This document shows positions 34,196 through 46,165 of a stretch of 64,000 nt of DNA, piece by piece. Where the stretch lies: positions 96,350,140 through 96,414,139 of the forward strand of contig CM067374.1 of the NCBI GenBank assembly GCA_034401795.1, given 5' to 3'. The notes beneath the pieces are model-generated. The model saw only the letters and a program-made list of their open reading frames with translations. It had not been told where the DNA came from and made no database searches. A program made the translations under genes and the position numbers. How positions within the stretch are numbered: the first letter of the stretch is position 1; each line of letters opens with the position of its first letter. The DNA comes from Chaetoderma sp. LZ-2023a. Its lineage: Eukaryota; Mollusca; Caudofoveata; Chaetodermatida; Chaetodermatidae.

Positions 34196-35137
34196 CATTC
34201 GTAACAAATTTATTATTTTCTCTTGTCGTTTGAAATTGTTAATGCAATAGTAGAGGTACTCCGTTGTTGGAGGCGATATTCCCACCATGTATTATATTCA
34301 TAGAATCACAATGACGTCATCACAATCACATTTCCCATAATACCCTGGGAGATACGCCATTTTCAGAGGGGCTAATTTAACATTACGAGCAATGGGCCGT
34401 TAAACCTTAATTACATTTTCTTTAATATATTGCAAAAGTCCCTCATGATTTCTGATACCTTACAGGGTTATTACAGATTCTCAGACACAAGTTTTAATGG
34501 TTTGAACATCAAGGAAAATGTAAACAATGAGTTTGTATGGGCAGTCCTCTTTAGCATGTAGTAAGTTTGCCCCAACTTTAATGGCGGCCGAATTCAAGAT
34601 GCCTGGATGTGCGAAACTATGAATAATGTGTTTGATTTCTGCGCTAAAGTCTGAGGGCGGTGTATGACCATAACAGCCGCTGTCAGGTCATATGGCCTAA
34701 CAGTACATGTATATAGTATATTACTGGCTATATATTGTGCCATATATTTTAAACCAAATATCACTCATCGTGGCATTGTAAACGTGGAATCAGACGCTGA
34801 TAGTAATGGTGAGACAGTTAATGTGTGGGACAGTGAATCTTCTGATGATGACATGTTTGACGATGAGGAAGCCACCACTACTGGAAAGACTTGAAGATGA
34901 ACTTGAAGCTGGTACACTACAGATTGAGTGAACTTCTCCAATCAGTGACAAAGAGTTTGCCATGAAGTTTGGGCTATTTTGGTGCATTCACCATGATCAT
35001 TTGTGACGTTTGAATTTAATTAACTGTTAAAGTTTGTTATATTGAATTAGCTCTAACTAACATGATTAGATATACCAAAAACATACCAAGAGTTAGTAGT
35101 TAGTCACTGTTATAAGAATTGTACATTTTAGCAATTG
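34196..35137. other. No gene recognised; short acidic open frame
   Basis: A 76-codon frame at 34664-34894 ends in an acidic stretch (SESSDDDMFDDEE). No family or splice support. The region contains a TGACGTCA at about 34312. Confidence 0.4.
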
Positions 35138-35508
35138 ACCCTTTAACACTCCAGCTGGTGAAAACATGTTCTGTGGTGGCCTTGAGAAATGTCCATATGC
35201 AGAACAAGAATTATTTTTTTACCGTGACTCAGTGAGTGGTCAAAACTGGCCTCTGAAATCAAATTGTCTTGAGAAATGACCATTTGCAGGCCAAGAGAAT
35301 ACTATTTTAAGATTTTACCACTGGAATAACTGGCTTGATAACAGATTTGGTGGAAGATGTTGCTGCCGTAGATAGCAACATCATCTACCAAACCAAAGTT
35401 GTTAAAAAATGTACACCAGTTTCTATTAGTAGAAGTAGAACAGTACCAGTTTTCCAGGCTATTGGCACATTAAAAGATAGAATATTGACATAAGAGTGGT
35501 AAGGGTTA
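35138..35508. mobile_element. Type A and type C MITE fusion
   Basis: A type A left half (35138-35345, two partial arms) runs directly into a type C right half (ATTTGGTGGAAGATGTTGC to GTGGTAAGGGTTAA at 35508). This suggests recombination between MITEs. Confidence 0.7.
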
Positions 35509-35639
35509 AATCTGATGCGCTTGATGTAAATCTACTGTACCATTTTATTTCGAATCACTTATTGTATAAGCTGCCATTGTAAACTACATGTATGTCAAAT
35601 ACAGTTTCTTCTATGTAAGAGTGTCATATTACTTAGTAG

Positions 35640-35955
35640 GACTGGTGATTAAATTGTTGAATATTTTGAGATCGATTGGACTGGAAGATGTTGCTGCATT
35701 AGGTGACACCATGTTCCAGTGGTAAAGCTTGCGTATTAAAGGGTTGAATACTGTATTATTTGTAAGCTATCAGTGTAAATATCAAATAAAGTTTACTCGA
35801 AGTGAGAGGTAGAGAGAGAATCTCATCTTAGGTAATCAGACTGGACTATGTATAGTAGATTTGTTGAATATATCGAGTCCAATTTGATTGGAAACTGGTG
35901 TTGTTTTGGACAACAATAGATTCCAATTAAATTTGTCAAAATATACTCAACAGAT
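35640..35955. repeat. B hairpins, one partial
   Basis: Partial hairpin from 35656. A fuller, diverged one at 35862-35952. Confidence 0.6.
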
Positions 35956-36020
35956 TGTTTCTTTAGATTGCAGGTACTTTTGATCTTTATTGCTATTCAT
36001 TACAGTAATACAGTGGATGG

Positions 36021-36244
36021 TTGTGAAAAATCTGGATGTCATCAGAGGAAGTGATCCGTGAGAGCAGGAGTTAAAATTAACATGAGCCAGAGGCTAGTAG
36101 AAATTGACCAGGGTTAATACAATGACCAGCCCAATGGTAACAATTTCATTTGTCAACCCTTTAATGGTCATGGTGGCCAATGAATGCCTCTGTTGTGATC
36201 TTAAGAAATGTTGATTAGCAGAGCAAGACTTTTTGAAAATTTAC
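36021..36244 (+). repeat. Direct duplication, copy 1
   Basis: Matches 36691-36914 at a distance of 670 bp with few differences. It includes the left part of a type A MITE, truncated at GAAAATTTAC. Confidence 0.9.
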
Positions 36245-36690
36245 GCTAAGGTGAAAGAGGGTATTATGTGTGTGCATGCGGCCAGTATTGCATCTAAAAA
36301 ACTACTGACCCGATTCGTTTAAAATTTTAACACAACAAACCAACATAACCTAAACAAGGGTTTCCAGACTTTGGCTGTGATCTGTGTGATCATACATAAA
36401 GATTTAACAAATTTGGATATGACAAAAACGGTATGGTGGTCTCGGCGGTGGTTTACAATCTCTGATTACTCCTGTTCATAATGTAATTTATCAAGCATCA
36501 AGTCTTCGACAATGATGGTAAGTGAGCGATAACTAGATTGCTTGGTCGATGACGCACTATAGCAAATCCCCATGCTCACCACTTTGACCTCTTTACCCAT
36601 CCCATCCCTGGGGGCGTATTCTCTGCACTCCATAATCACATATCAAATTTGTTTGAATTAGTTTCATTACACAGAGACTGGAGTGGATTG

Positions 36691-37015
36691 TTGTGAAAAA
36701 TCTGGATGTCATCAGAGGAGGTGATATGTGAGAGCAGGAGTTAAAATTAACATGAGCCAGAGGCTAGTAGAAATTGACCAGGGTTAATACAATGACCAGC
36801 CCAATGGTAACAATTTCATTTGTCAACCCTTTAATGGTCATGGTGGCCAATGAATGCCTCTGCTGTGATCTTAAGAAATGTTGATTAGCAGAGCAAGACT
36901 TTTTGAAAATTTACCACTAGAATGCTCGGTAATTGAGCCAGTCATTCCAGTTGTAAAATTTCAAAAATAGTCTTCCCTTGGTCTGTATAGAAAATTTGAA
37001 GGGCTAAAGTAGAAT
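36691..37015 (+). repeat. Direct duplication, copy 2, with type A MITE
   Basis: Same as 36021-36244, but here the type A MITE (from TCAACCCTTTAATGG near 36823) continues through its apex to about 37015. Confidence 0.85.
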
Positions 37016-37169
37016 CTAGTAATCACTAGTCCTATCTGAACTTAGTCGCTCATTTGGCTTAATTTCAATTCATGGAGAGGGTGTCAACTGGTGTGCGAGA
37101 GTGGTCTATGAAAAATCCAGAAATCTAGATAAATCTGGAAGACTCCAATCTCTGCTTGCAATAAATTTC

Positions 37170-37580
37170 TTGACCTTTTAACCCCTTCTCCAACCCAAAG
37201 AAATAATTGTCAGGCAATCCACAATTATATGGGCAACCCACACACCAAATTTCTTTGAATTCCACACAACAGTTTGGGAGTAAAGTATGACAGACATTTC
37301 TTTTGGATATTTGAACTTTGGACCCCCACCCCCTGACCTCCAGTGGGTGGGGCCAAATCTAAATGTTGTCTTGCAAAGCGCAATCATATGGGTAACCGCC
37401 ATACCAAATTTGTTTGAAATCGACCCAACTGTTTGGGAGGAGATAGCATGATGGATGTACAGATAAGTGGATGGAGGCAATTATATCCCCATTTTTTCAA
37501 AACATGGAGATAATGAATGGACTCAAGGAGACAAGGTAGGTATGGGGATAATGAATGGACTCAAAGAGACAAGGTTGGTA
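37170..37580 (-). repeat. J-type repeat and a small tandem duplication
   Basis: J words in inverse orientation (CAATCATATGGGTAAC, ACCAAATTTGTTTGAA). A short tandem pair with GATAATGAATGGACTCAA at about 37508-37575. Confidence 0.55.
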
Positions 37581-37756
37581 GGTATAATTAATTCAGTCAT
37601 CATACTAAAATGTAATTTTCTTTCGGATTGAGAAATTAGGCTACAACCATCATTTGCCATGCCACATTGTTTTCAGGACTTGTCACAAAAGGGTTAAACA
37701 TAGTAAAAACTGGAATTGACAAAGGGAAGGACAAAGCAAAAATTTAGATTTTCTAA

Positions 37757-38005
37757 TGGATTTACTTTTAGCTATGCCCTGCCCATCTCTACATAAGCTC
37801 GATCGATGATTTGCGCGTGTTGTGATCGGTTTATATACTTTGAATCCTGAATTCCAAATTTCATGGTAACCATAGATACCACTAACTTGGTGAATATTTT
37901 GAAACCAATTTCAAGTACTTTGATTTGACTGAAAGCTGTTGCTGCCCAACTCACCAGGTCAGCAAAGGCAAACTAATTCTAAAATATTCAACAGCTTTCC
38001 TTTAT
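37757..38005 (+). mobile_element. D-type MITE, truncated
   Basis: TTAGCTATGCCCTGCCCATC at the left and a B core at about 37890-37995. The TGACGTCA-bearing right part is missing. Confidence 0.65.
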
Positions 38006-38970
38006 AAATTTTAATTTTTTCCCCATTAAAATGAGATATGGGCAATTCATCTCTTACCTTGATCTTGTGCACGTTACATTGTGTAGATTTCACTCTGCTG
38101 TCGCCGCTACTCACATAACAAATTCAGTTGACGTTTTGCCCCTCCCCCATCAGCCTCTTCCGACCTGAGCAGTGTCACAGCCTAATGTATTAGGTTGTCT
38201 CACATTCTACAACCATAGAGCCATGATATGGTAAATCACCAGATTTGGTTATATTCCTTTAACTTTGACAGTCTTCCATCAACCCTATCTGTCACAGGGG
38301 CAGGTTGAGTCAGAGCAGACTCAGACTAAGGGATATACTGGTAAACATTATGACCCGACAACTGGTGTTATGGTCATACACCACCCTACTTCTTGGTAGG
38401 GCCCAGAGGGTTAAAATCTGCTGTACGAATCGCTCAAAGTTTGCAAAGCACGAGAGGAAACATGTACTGATAAGCGGTTCTGCCTAGACTAGGAACCGAG
38501 TACCCATTTGCTTCTAGCCATAGGACTCGTCGAAAAAACTGGAGAACCGCGGTTGGAATTGATGGCGCGTTGTGTCTAAGCAAATCACTACAAGAAAATG
38601 ACAAGAAAATGATGCCATACAGACGCGTTTTAAATGAGCTTTAGGATGCGTTTAAGTAGAGCTAACTAAGATCAGTACTGTAGCTTGCAGGTAGTACAAT
38701 GAAGATTTCCATAATAAATTTGGTAGAAAAGTTTGAAATGTACATGTACGTGTGAATGTAACTGAAACATGACTGATATTTCAGTTACATTTGTAATGTA
38801 ACTGGTTACATTTCGGTTGCTGTACCTAAAGAAATTATTCAGTTGCGAGTTACTTTAATTACATGAGAAATGTAACGATGTTACATTGAGTTATAAGTTA
38901 CAGTAACCCCAGCCCTAGTACAATCTTACCAGGGCTGGTAGAATATTAATGATCCCAGTAGGCTAGTAAC
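38006..38970. repeat. Mostly unrecognised; small hairpin repeat
   Basis: Hairpin around 38756-38795 (GTAACTGAAA..TTTCAGTTAC) and further TGTAAC/GTTACA words to 38910. 38520-38720 is inversely related to 32447-32720. Confidence 0.5.
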
Positions 38971-39213
38971 AATTTGACCCTGTAATGGCCATGCTGGCCA
39001 AAACCAGCCTCTGTTATGTTCTTGTGGAATGTCCATTTACAGGCCAAGAGAATAAAATGTTTGAAAATTTACCACTGGAATGACTGGCTCGATAACTGAG
39101 CCAGTCATTCCAATGATAAATTTTCAAAAATTATATTCTCTTGATTAGTAAATAGACATTTAATAGGCAGATATTTAAATTATCTTGACCAAATTTGACC
39201 ATTAAAGGGTTAA
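38971..39213. mobile_element. Type A MITE
   Basis: Left end TTTGACCCTGTAATGG, right end CCATTAAAGGGTTAA. Apex GGCTCGATAACTGAGCC. Confidence 0.86.
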
Positions 39214-39217
39214 TATC

Positions 39218-39389
39218 TTAACCCTTTAACCATTGAAATTCCATGCAGTGCCTCAATTCTAATACAACTATACAGGAAAGTTGTTGATGGGCAGCAGTGG
39301 GTTCCAGTCAGTTTTAAAACGTTCAACAGAATTTTCCCTACATCATAAAAAGATTTGTCATTTCTAGTGTGCGAAACATAAAAGGTTAA
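39218..39389. mobile_element. K-type MITE with decayed B core
   Basis: TTAACCCTTTAACC and AAAGGTTAA ends. Centre GTTGATGGGCAGCAG with AAAACGTTCAACAGAA. It abuts the preceding A element. Confidence 0.65.
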
Positions 39390-39490
39390 CATATAACCAT
39401 AATGCTAATAAACGTAATAAACCCTATTCAGGCTTGTCATATACTGCGTGAGAGGATAGATGAATAAGAAACAGTGAGTGGCAGGAAGGT

Positions 39491-39700
39491 TATGTGGATG
39501 TTAAGGTTTGTCAGATTGATTTGAAATTTCATAGGGCAATTGACCTATATCTAAGGAAGAAACCTATCAAAATCGATGATGATACGAAAACAAATTATGG
39601 CTTCCAGTCACCAGTAGTCATCTTAAAAACTGGTTACCGAATGATAGCTCAAGATATGATTTTGAGATTGGCCTGATCAGTCACTGGCAGTTATTTCCAG
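39491..39700 (+). repeat. Single unit of the 150-bp repeat
   Basis: TTTGAAATTTCATAGGGC, AAGAAACCTATCAAAATCG and GGTTACCGAATGATAGCTC match the array at 1625-2830. Confidence 0.65.
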
Positions 39701-40104
39701 TAGATAGCTATATGACTGTATGTCAGATCATATTCAACTTGCTTTATTCCTTGAGTCACCATCTGGCATGGTATTATGCATTGTTTGCAGAGCTCTTTTT
39801 GCGACTCTAAACGTTTACCCTCCATATGCTGAATGATGTAGAAATCCACAAAATATCGCCCATCTTTAAATTTGTTTAAATTAGCTATTTGTTAATCATA
39901 GGCATTGCATATTTTGAGCAACAGCAAAGAATTAACCCCTTTTGCCTTGAAATTGTGGTATCTCAATTTCTAGACAACTACGTAGTACATATACAGGAAA
40001 GCTGTTGAATATTTTTTAAATAATTTATCTGGCACCTTTTGCTGCCATTGGCACCTGTAGAATGTTCATTATCCCCACATTTAAAAAAAAGAAGTGGATT
40101 ATGC

Positions 40105-40490
40105 CCTGTCTGTCTGTCTGTCTGTCATTCATGCTGTCTGTGTCTGTCTGTTTGTCTGTGTGGAAATCAATTATAATGTACCTCCTCCGAAACTGTTGGA
40201 TGAAATTCAACCAAATGTAGTATGTGCGTAACCCATATGATTGCGGAGTGCAAGAACACATTTATATTTGGCTTCGCCCACAGGGAGGGGTTACACGGTC
40301 AGATTGATTGTAACAGGACTCCTCCGAAACCGTTGAACTGAATTCAACCAAATTTGGTAGGTAGGGAGGGGTTACACGGTCAGATTGATTGTAACAGGAC
40401 TCCTCCGAAACCGTTGAACTGAATTCAACCAAATTTGGTAGGTGAGGGTGGGTGGGTGCCCTTCAAAAGGTCAAAGCGGTAACATGGGAT
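40105..40490 (+). repeat. (TCTG)n, J-type repeat and an exact 81-bp tandem pair
   Basis: CTGTCTGTCTGT tract at 40108-40160. J words to 40280. Then an 81-bp unit (40282-40362) repeated exactly at 40363-40443. Confidence 0.85.
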
Positions 40491-40666
40491 TTGCAATGAT
40501 GCGTTATTGACCAAACAATCTAGTTACATCTCTTTGCGTTGGATGAATACTTCCACAAATATGATTGCCACATCTTCAATACTATTACGTAGGTATTAAG
40601 ACATGTACTCTAGCATTTATAATATATCTATGTCTGTTGATGTGTCTTTTTACATTTCTTTCCCAG

Positions 40667-40761
40667 AGATGACTATTTCCGTATGAAGCTGCAATGGAAA
40701 ACAATCAGCGAAGACCAAGAAAAGAGGTTCTGTTTACTGAGGGACATGAAAAATCTCATAG
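40667..40761 (+). CDS. TBC1D15: TBC1D15-like exon 3
   Basis: The acceptor is TTTCCCAG and the donor GTAATA. The 95 nt encode DDYFRMKLQWKTISEDQ and EKRFCLLRDMKNLI, the strongly conserved block before the arginine finger. It ends one base into the aspartate codon (D110) that exon 4 completes. The upstream intron of 8.3 kb is filled with MITEs and simple repeats. Confidence 0.96.
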
Positions 40762-40794
40762 GTAATATAACATGTTATAATTCCAGCATAGGGG

Positions 40795-41560
40795 TGGGGG
40801 GGGGGGACCTTGGTCAGAAATGTAAAAACTTTGACAGACAGGCAGGCAGGCAGGAAATGGCACAGACATACTTGTTACAAGTCGCAACGAGAAATACATT
40901 CTTGCTTTGCTTACAAAATGTGCTAGTCACAAAGTATACCTTATGTATATCAGGTAGTATGAGTATAAGTTGAATTGTTTATCTAGCTGACTGGTCTTTT
41001 TAGATCAACTTAATGATTTTTGTATGAGTTTTTCCCTTTTTAATATTCATGAAATCTTTTTCTAAGTGTTGTGAAGTCAGAATGTCATAATTAACATCAT
41101 CATTACTAAAATAGATTTATCTTTGCTAATTAGCTTATCTAGCCCAAAGGAGCATGTGAGTGTATACCATGTAACCATCGTGGCTATCCAATGTCCATCA
41201 AACATTTCTTTAAAACATGGTTACTCATTGAGTGTTTGACCGGTAGGCATTAGGTTTTTATGCAGAAATGTGATTAGTGAAATTTTTCAGCAGCCATTTT
41301 GGATTAGATTTGGTCATTAAGAAATTCTGTAAACAAATGCAAGACTGTATAGGTGCAACTTAGGCAGCTTTGTCAGAAATCTCGAAAATATCCCAGACAT
41401 GCATACTAATATATATTAGTTGCGAGTCCATGCAAATAAAAACTTCTCATTAATTGCTAGGTTGATTTCAATTAAACTTTTTCTAGAAGACCCCTAGATT
41501 GGTTGGCTTCTGGATTTTTAGCTCCGGATAGCAGCTCAATAAACCATCATGTCTCTTAGT
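40795..41560. other. Intron 3, poly-G and CAGG tract, otherwise nothing
   Basis: A G run near 40794-40806 and (GCAG)n near 40842-40855. No other feature. Confidence 0.5.
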
Positions 41561-41564
41561 TAAT

Positions 41565-41835
41565 CAGTCACAAAAGCTTATTTTCAATAACTACGGGTCT
41601 ACTGGAGATATCTTAACCAGACTGAAGGTTGACTTGTTTTGTCCTGAAGAGGTATGATATGTTTGGGGTAAAAAGCTCAAAGGTCAAAGAGTTTTTCGTT
41701 TACACTAATCAAACTTGGTGTAAGCATGCATTGTAAGCTTAATGTATATATAGCATAACAACAGTAGGTCAGTGTGACACAAATTTCACGCTTCACCCGC
41801 AGCTACCGAGATTCTATCGACCTTGTTTATGCAGA
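41565..41835 (+). repeat. Dispersed repeat I, diverged copy
   Basis: CACAAAAGCTTATTTTCAATAAC, trimmed internally, ends CACCCGCAGCTACCGAGATT as in the copies at 5 and 7 kb. Confidence 0.6.
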
Positions 41836-41922
41836 AATCTGATTGATCTCATAGGTTGATTTTAATCAATCGTGGCATGAATCACCCTATATAGCATATA
41901 ACATATAGGTGTCCTCACTCTA

Positions 41923-42155
41923 AATACAGTATAGCTCAGAAATAACTTTGTTTCTATAACAAAATAAAATATACTATCGAATATTTTGAAAACATTTGTA
42001 TTAGAAGACATTGCTGCCTAAGGCAGCAATGTCATCCATTCCAATTAGGTTCATAATATTCAACAGAACATTTCTTAATAACATATAATTAACATGTTTC
42101 TGTTTTTGTCTTGGAAACATGTTAACTTATTTTATGAACTGTACTGTAATACTGC
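41923..42155. mobile_element. H-type repeat with perfect hairpin core
   Basis: ACAGTATAGCTCAGAAATAA left, hairpin CATTGCTGCCTAAGGCAGCAATG, right end GAACTGTACTGTAA. Confidence 0.65.
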
Positions 42156-42164
42156 AGAGATGCT

Positions 42165-42810
42165 AAGAAAGCAGTCCTCCTCACAGACTCCCTCGCATGA
42201 TTATAAGCCCTCATTGCTGATCATCCTAACCCCGCATTTCAACAATTGAAAGAAAATTAAAACCATTTCTCAGATGACCTGTATTGTACTGCAATGGATG
42301 ATATCTGCACTTATTGACATCTTTGGAAATGAATGTGCAAACTATTTTGCAAAGGAAGGAGGTGGGAAAGAGGAGCCATATTTAACCATCCCATTCACAG
42401 AAGCCAATACTTTTAGCAAACACAAACAAAGGGTCTATTAGTGCATTAACACAGGACACAATCCATGCCTGGACTCAACCACCAGATGACCCAAAATGAG
42501 CAGATAAAGATTTCTTTCCTAAGAAGAGATCACTCTGGACTCAATGAGCACATGAACAAGATAGACGTCAAACCACTGTGACTGGAGAAACAGATCAAAT
42601 GGCAGAATATATTCCATAGTCCTGTTCTCGCGCTTCTGCACTCAGAGACAACAAGTTTCCTGGACCAGCAATATATACCTTTGGAAATCAAACTGTTGGA
42701 GTCTGGTAATAATCCATGCCTGCTGACACTGTTTACAACCCAGATGCACATAGAGAATTTTAAACACAACCTGCATCGACCGTTGAAGAAGAATTGGCTT
42801 ACAAACATCT
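42165..42810 (+). pseudogene. LINE relic: RNase H domain and C terminus
   Basis: Fragments KKAVLLTDSL, then LQWMISALIDIFGNECANYF and AKEGG match the RNase H domain of non-LTR retrotransposons; the usual GNExAD aspartate is asparagine. A downstream LRRDHSGLNEHMNKI is like the HxxLxxHxxR tail common in such elements. Stops and frameshifts throughout. It must be a different LINE from the CR1-like one at 31 kb, which lacks RNase H. Confidence 0.75.
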
Positions 42811-42959
42811 ATGCAGAAATCTAATTAGTTAATCTAATTCTTTGATGAATTAAGAGCATACAGTCATTGTAATGTTATGGGGGTGATCTTAGCGATATTG
42901 CACCAGGCTAGTCATCTTGAAAGTTTGATTCTATGCAATAATTCTCATGCATTGAGCTT

Positions 42960-43110
42960 GTGATTAACTGTCTGCATGCTGAATTTCTGTAGACATTTCC
43001 CATAGGGTTTACCTCTGTACCTACTGAATAATTTGAAAACAATTTGACTCGAAGCTTTTTTTCAATCAAATTGTTTTCAAAATATTCAGTAGGTTCAGAA
43101 CAGTCGCACA
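42960..43110. repeat. G-type flank with B hairpin
   Basis: Hairpin 43022-43093 (GAATAATTTGAAAACAATTT / AAATTGTTTTCAAAATATTC). The apex is shortened. Confidence 0.6.
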
Positions 43111-43262
43111 GTTAAACGCCTTGATAAATCAATGTTATGGGAGGGTATTATCTGAGCATACACATTGACACAGTCAAATCTAGTCCTCCAGATATGATAA
43201 GCATTACGGCTATTGAGATATTTGTTTTCATTCATGTCTTATTTTCTACTTGCTCTTTTCAG

Positions 43263-43379
43263 ATAAAGATGTTAAGCGGACGGATCGGAACCATCATTTT
43301 TTTTTGGGAGACAGAAATCCGAATTTACAAGTGCTTTATGATATCCTCATGACATACTGCATGTTCAACTTTGATCTCG
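43263..43379 (+). CDS. TBC1D15: TBC1D15-like exon 4 (arginine finger)
   Basis: The acceptor is CTCTTTTCAG and the donor GTAAGG. The 117 nt complete IDKDVKRTDR, the catalytic arginine-finger motif, then give HHFFLGDRNPNL and LYDILMTYCMFNFDLG. The exon contains a run of nine T within codons for HHFFL; the frame is intact through it. The last base starts the glycine codon of GYVQG. Confidence 0.96.
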
Positions 43380-43436
43380 GTAAGGGCATAAGAATTTAAC
43401 CCACATTGTATACATAAGTATGGCATAGTTTGAATT

Positions 43437-43605
43437 TAAGCCTTTAACACAAATTCCAGTATCTCAATTTCAAGACATATATATAGGAGAACTGTTGAAT
43501 ATTTTCAAACTAATTTAACTGGAATTTAGGCAGCAACAGTTTCCAGTTAAATTCATTTCAAAATATTTAATGATATATGCCTCACATATTAAAGGGATGC
43601 TAATC
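43437..43605. mobile_element. K-type MITE with B core
   Basis: AGCCTTTAACACAAATTCC left, hairpin at 43491-43570, ATTAAAGGGATGC right. It begins 58 bp after exon 4. Confidence 0.55.
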
Positions 43606-44332
43606 TCATTTCAAATGTTATACTGCACTGATAGATTATGGTTTATAGATTCCATTTTATTCATATCCTGTCACATTCCCATTTCTGAATCACAACTTTC
43701 TGCTTTGTAATATCATGTAAATTTTGAACTGATCGCCACCATTTTGTCTCCTCAAGCGATAGTGTGTGATGTCATTTAAGTGCCAATGCATTAGATTATT
43801 TATTAATATGTAACACTCATTTCTTTGAGTATTTTGAAACTAATTTGATGGGAAGTTGTTGCTGCCTATGGCAGCAACAACTTCCAGTCAAGTTAGTTTC
43901 AAAATATTCACCAGCTTACCTGTATGATTGCTTTCATACCACATTGCCAAACTATATCTGACACCTCTATGACTGAGCATGTGTCCCAAGGCAGACACGC
44001 TAGGCTTTTTCTGATTGGTTGAAAAGTAAATCATGACAGCCATCATAGGCTGGAAAAATGTAGCAACATTTAGTTACTAAAACCTGAATATCTTTCTATA
44101 GCGGCATGATAAAAAGCTTAAAATTACCTGCATAGTTTATGAGTTTCACATTAGATCACCTGAATAGCTATCAAGAGTTCAGATTAGTTATCCTTTAAAG
44201 GATTTATCATTTCTAGTCTGTTCGTGTTAAAGGTTTAACAGAAATGAGCCCCTAGTCAGTTCATGATCAGTAAATTATGCTAACCTAGTGCTTATGTACC
44301 AAAGACTAGATAACAAATTCTCTGATTATCTT
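43606..44332. repeat. Intron 4 with one B hairpin
   Basis: Strong hairpin at about 43829-43914 with GTTGCTGCCTATGGCAGCAAC. The rest shows nothing apart from a K-like end near 44200-44240. Confidence 0.65.
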
Positions 44333-44535
44333 GACCCTTTAATGGGCAAGCTGGTCAAAAATGGCTTCTACAGTGGTCTTTAGAAATGTCCATTTGCAGA
44401 CCATCTTTGAAAATTATTACGTCAGTGACTGGCTCGATAAATTTTCAAAGATAATCTCTTTGTCAGCAAATGGATATTTTTAATGTAAAAATTGACATTT
44501 TCTTGATGAAAATCGACCATGAACGTTTAGTATTA
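44333..44535. mobile_element. Type A MITE, internally deleted
   Basis: TTGACCCTTTAATGGGC left. The apex has lost its right half (GGCTCGATAAATTTTC). Confidence 0.65.
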
Positions 44536-44537
44536 TT

Positions 44538-44830
44538 AGCTCACCTGGCTTGAAAGGTAAAATGAGCTTATGCCATGGCACCCATCAGTCGTGTGTCCCT
44601 TGTCCGCCCATCATTCGTCCATCCGTCAACCTTTCCTTTAAACGACTTCTTCTCAAGACCCACTGGGCTGATTTTGATTTTATTTGGCAGGAAGCATCCT
44701 TACGCTATACAGATTGAACTTTGTTCAAACGAAGCCAATCGGTCAATTTGGCCGGCGCCCATCTTGGATTCATGATGTGCAAAATTACATTTCTCAAGAC
44801 CACTGTAGGAGCTGTTAAATCAGTGAAATA
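44538..44830 (+). repeat. F-type repeat, 5' part
   Basis: TTAGCTCACCTGGCTTGAAA to CATCTTGGATTCATG, as at 53085. Confidence 0.7.
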
Positions 44831-45214
44831 TTACGGAATAGTGCCATCGCTGGAGTAATTTCCTAATTTACTCAAAGCATAATGAACCTGTTTCATGCTG
44901 AATTCTAGGATCCATAACCCTTCTTATGTAAATTAGTCTTCATCTTATAAATAATTTTATTCTAAGTATCTTAGTCCATTATTCCGAAGATAAAGTAAAT
45001 GTAGTAGTTATGTTTATAATGAACCAATTACCACCTTGATTGCGGACAAAGACAAATGAGACAAGTAAAGATGGTTCGAGTTTTGTATTCAACTATACAT
45101 TTTCATCCCATTTTCTATTTAATGTTCACAGTTTTGCTTTCATATATTATTTTCCACTGGTATAATTTTTTGATAGACTATCCCTGAGATAGTGTTTGAA
45201 GTAGAGAATAATTA
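44831..45214. other. No recognisable feature
   Basis: AT-rich intronic DNA. Confidence 0.5.
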
Positions 45215-45405
45215 GACTCTGTCTGTATGTCCTTCAATTGCAGACCAACAGAAGAATCTTTTTGAAAATTTATAACTAAAATGCATGATAATCGAGCCAG
45301 TCATTCTAGTGGTGAATCTTAAAAAATAATCTTGACCTCCAAATGGGAATTCACTGACCAAATCTCTAAATTTTCGTGCCCAGTCTTGACCATTAAAGAG
45401 TTAAG
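45215..45405. mobile_element. Type A MITE, degraded
   Basis: TTGCAGACCAACAGAAGA left arm, ATCGAGCCAGTCATTC right of the apex, end CATTAAAGAGTTAA. Confidence 0.65.
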
Positions 45406-45778
45406 TTTGATTCTACTTGAAATATAAAATCTGCATCTTATTTTGAAAACAATTTAACCGAGAGTCATTGTTTACTAGCTGCAAATTAGATTAAACCTGG
45501 TTTCTATAAGGATAAACCTTGAAATCCCACAAGTAAGCTGCTGAATTTCTAGAATGAAATTAAATTGAAGTTATTGCTCCACCGACATCTTCCAGTTAGG
45601 AGTACACAATATTGTCCTCGATAATATGGCAATATGTTAGGCATAAAGATCATGATATATTGATATATCATATATTCCAAGGTTGGAAAAGGACTTTGAG
45701 GGTGGGTATGTTGCTCAGGACACATAGTATTACACACATTTATTCATTGTTAATCATGTCATTGAAAACCAGTGTGAA

Positions 45779-45890
45779 ATTGTTGAATATTTTGAAATTA
45801 CTCTGACTGGAAGCTTTTGCTGCCTAAGACAGCAACAGCTTCCAGAGACAACAGCTTCCAGTCAGAGTAATTTCAAAATATTCAACATGT
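45779..45890. repeat. B hairpin with duplicated arm
   Basis: Right arm starts ACAGCTTCCAGAGACAACAGC, i.e. CAGCTTCCAG occurs twice, an internal slippage duplication. Confidence 0.75.
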
Positions 45891-46165
45891 TGCCATAAAC
45901 TTCCCACAATTTTTCAAAAGAATTTTAAAATTTGCATACAAAGATGTGATCATCAATCAACTCGCGATATATATTGAAATATCACTAGATCATGCACACA
46001 TACTTCCAGTCAAATTAGATTCAAAATATTCACCCTGGTATATGGTACATTACATAGAATTTGACATGTCTGGACTATCATGGTGAAATGTTATGTTCAG
46101 GGAATCATATCACACAAGACTGTGGTGGCTTTATCTAACAAGATGGTGGTTGTAATATTTAACAG

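Noticed and set aside
34664..34894. Acidic 76-codon frame as a protein gene
   Set aside because: Only low-complexity acidity; no homology, splice or promoter support.
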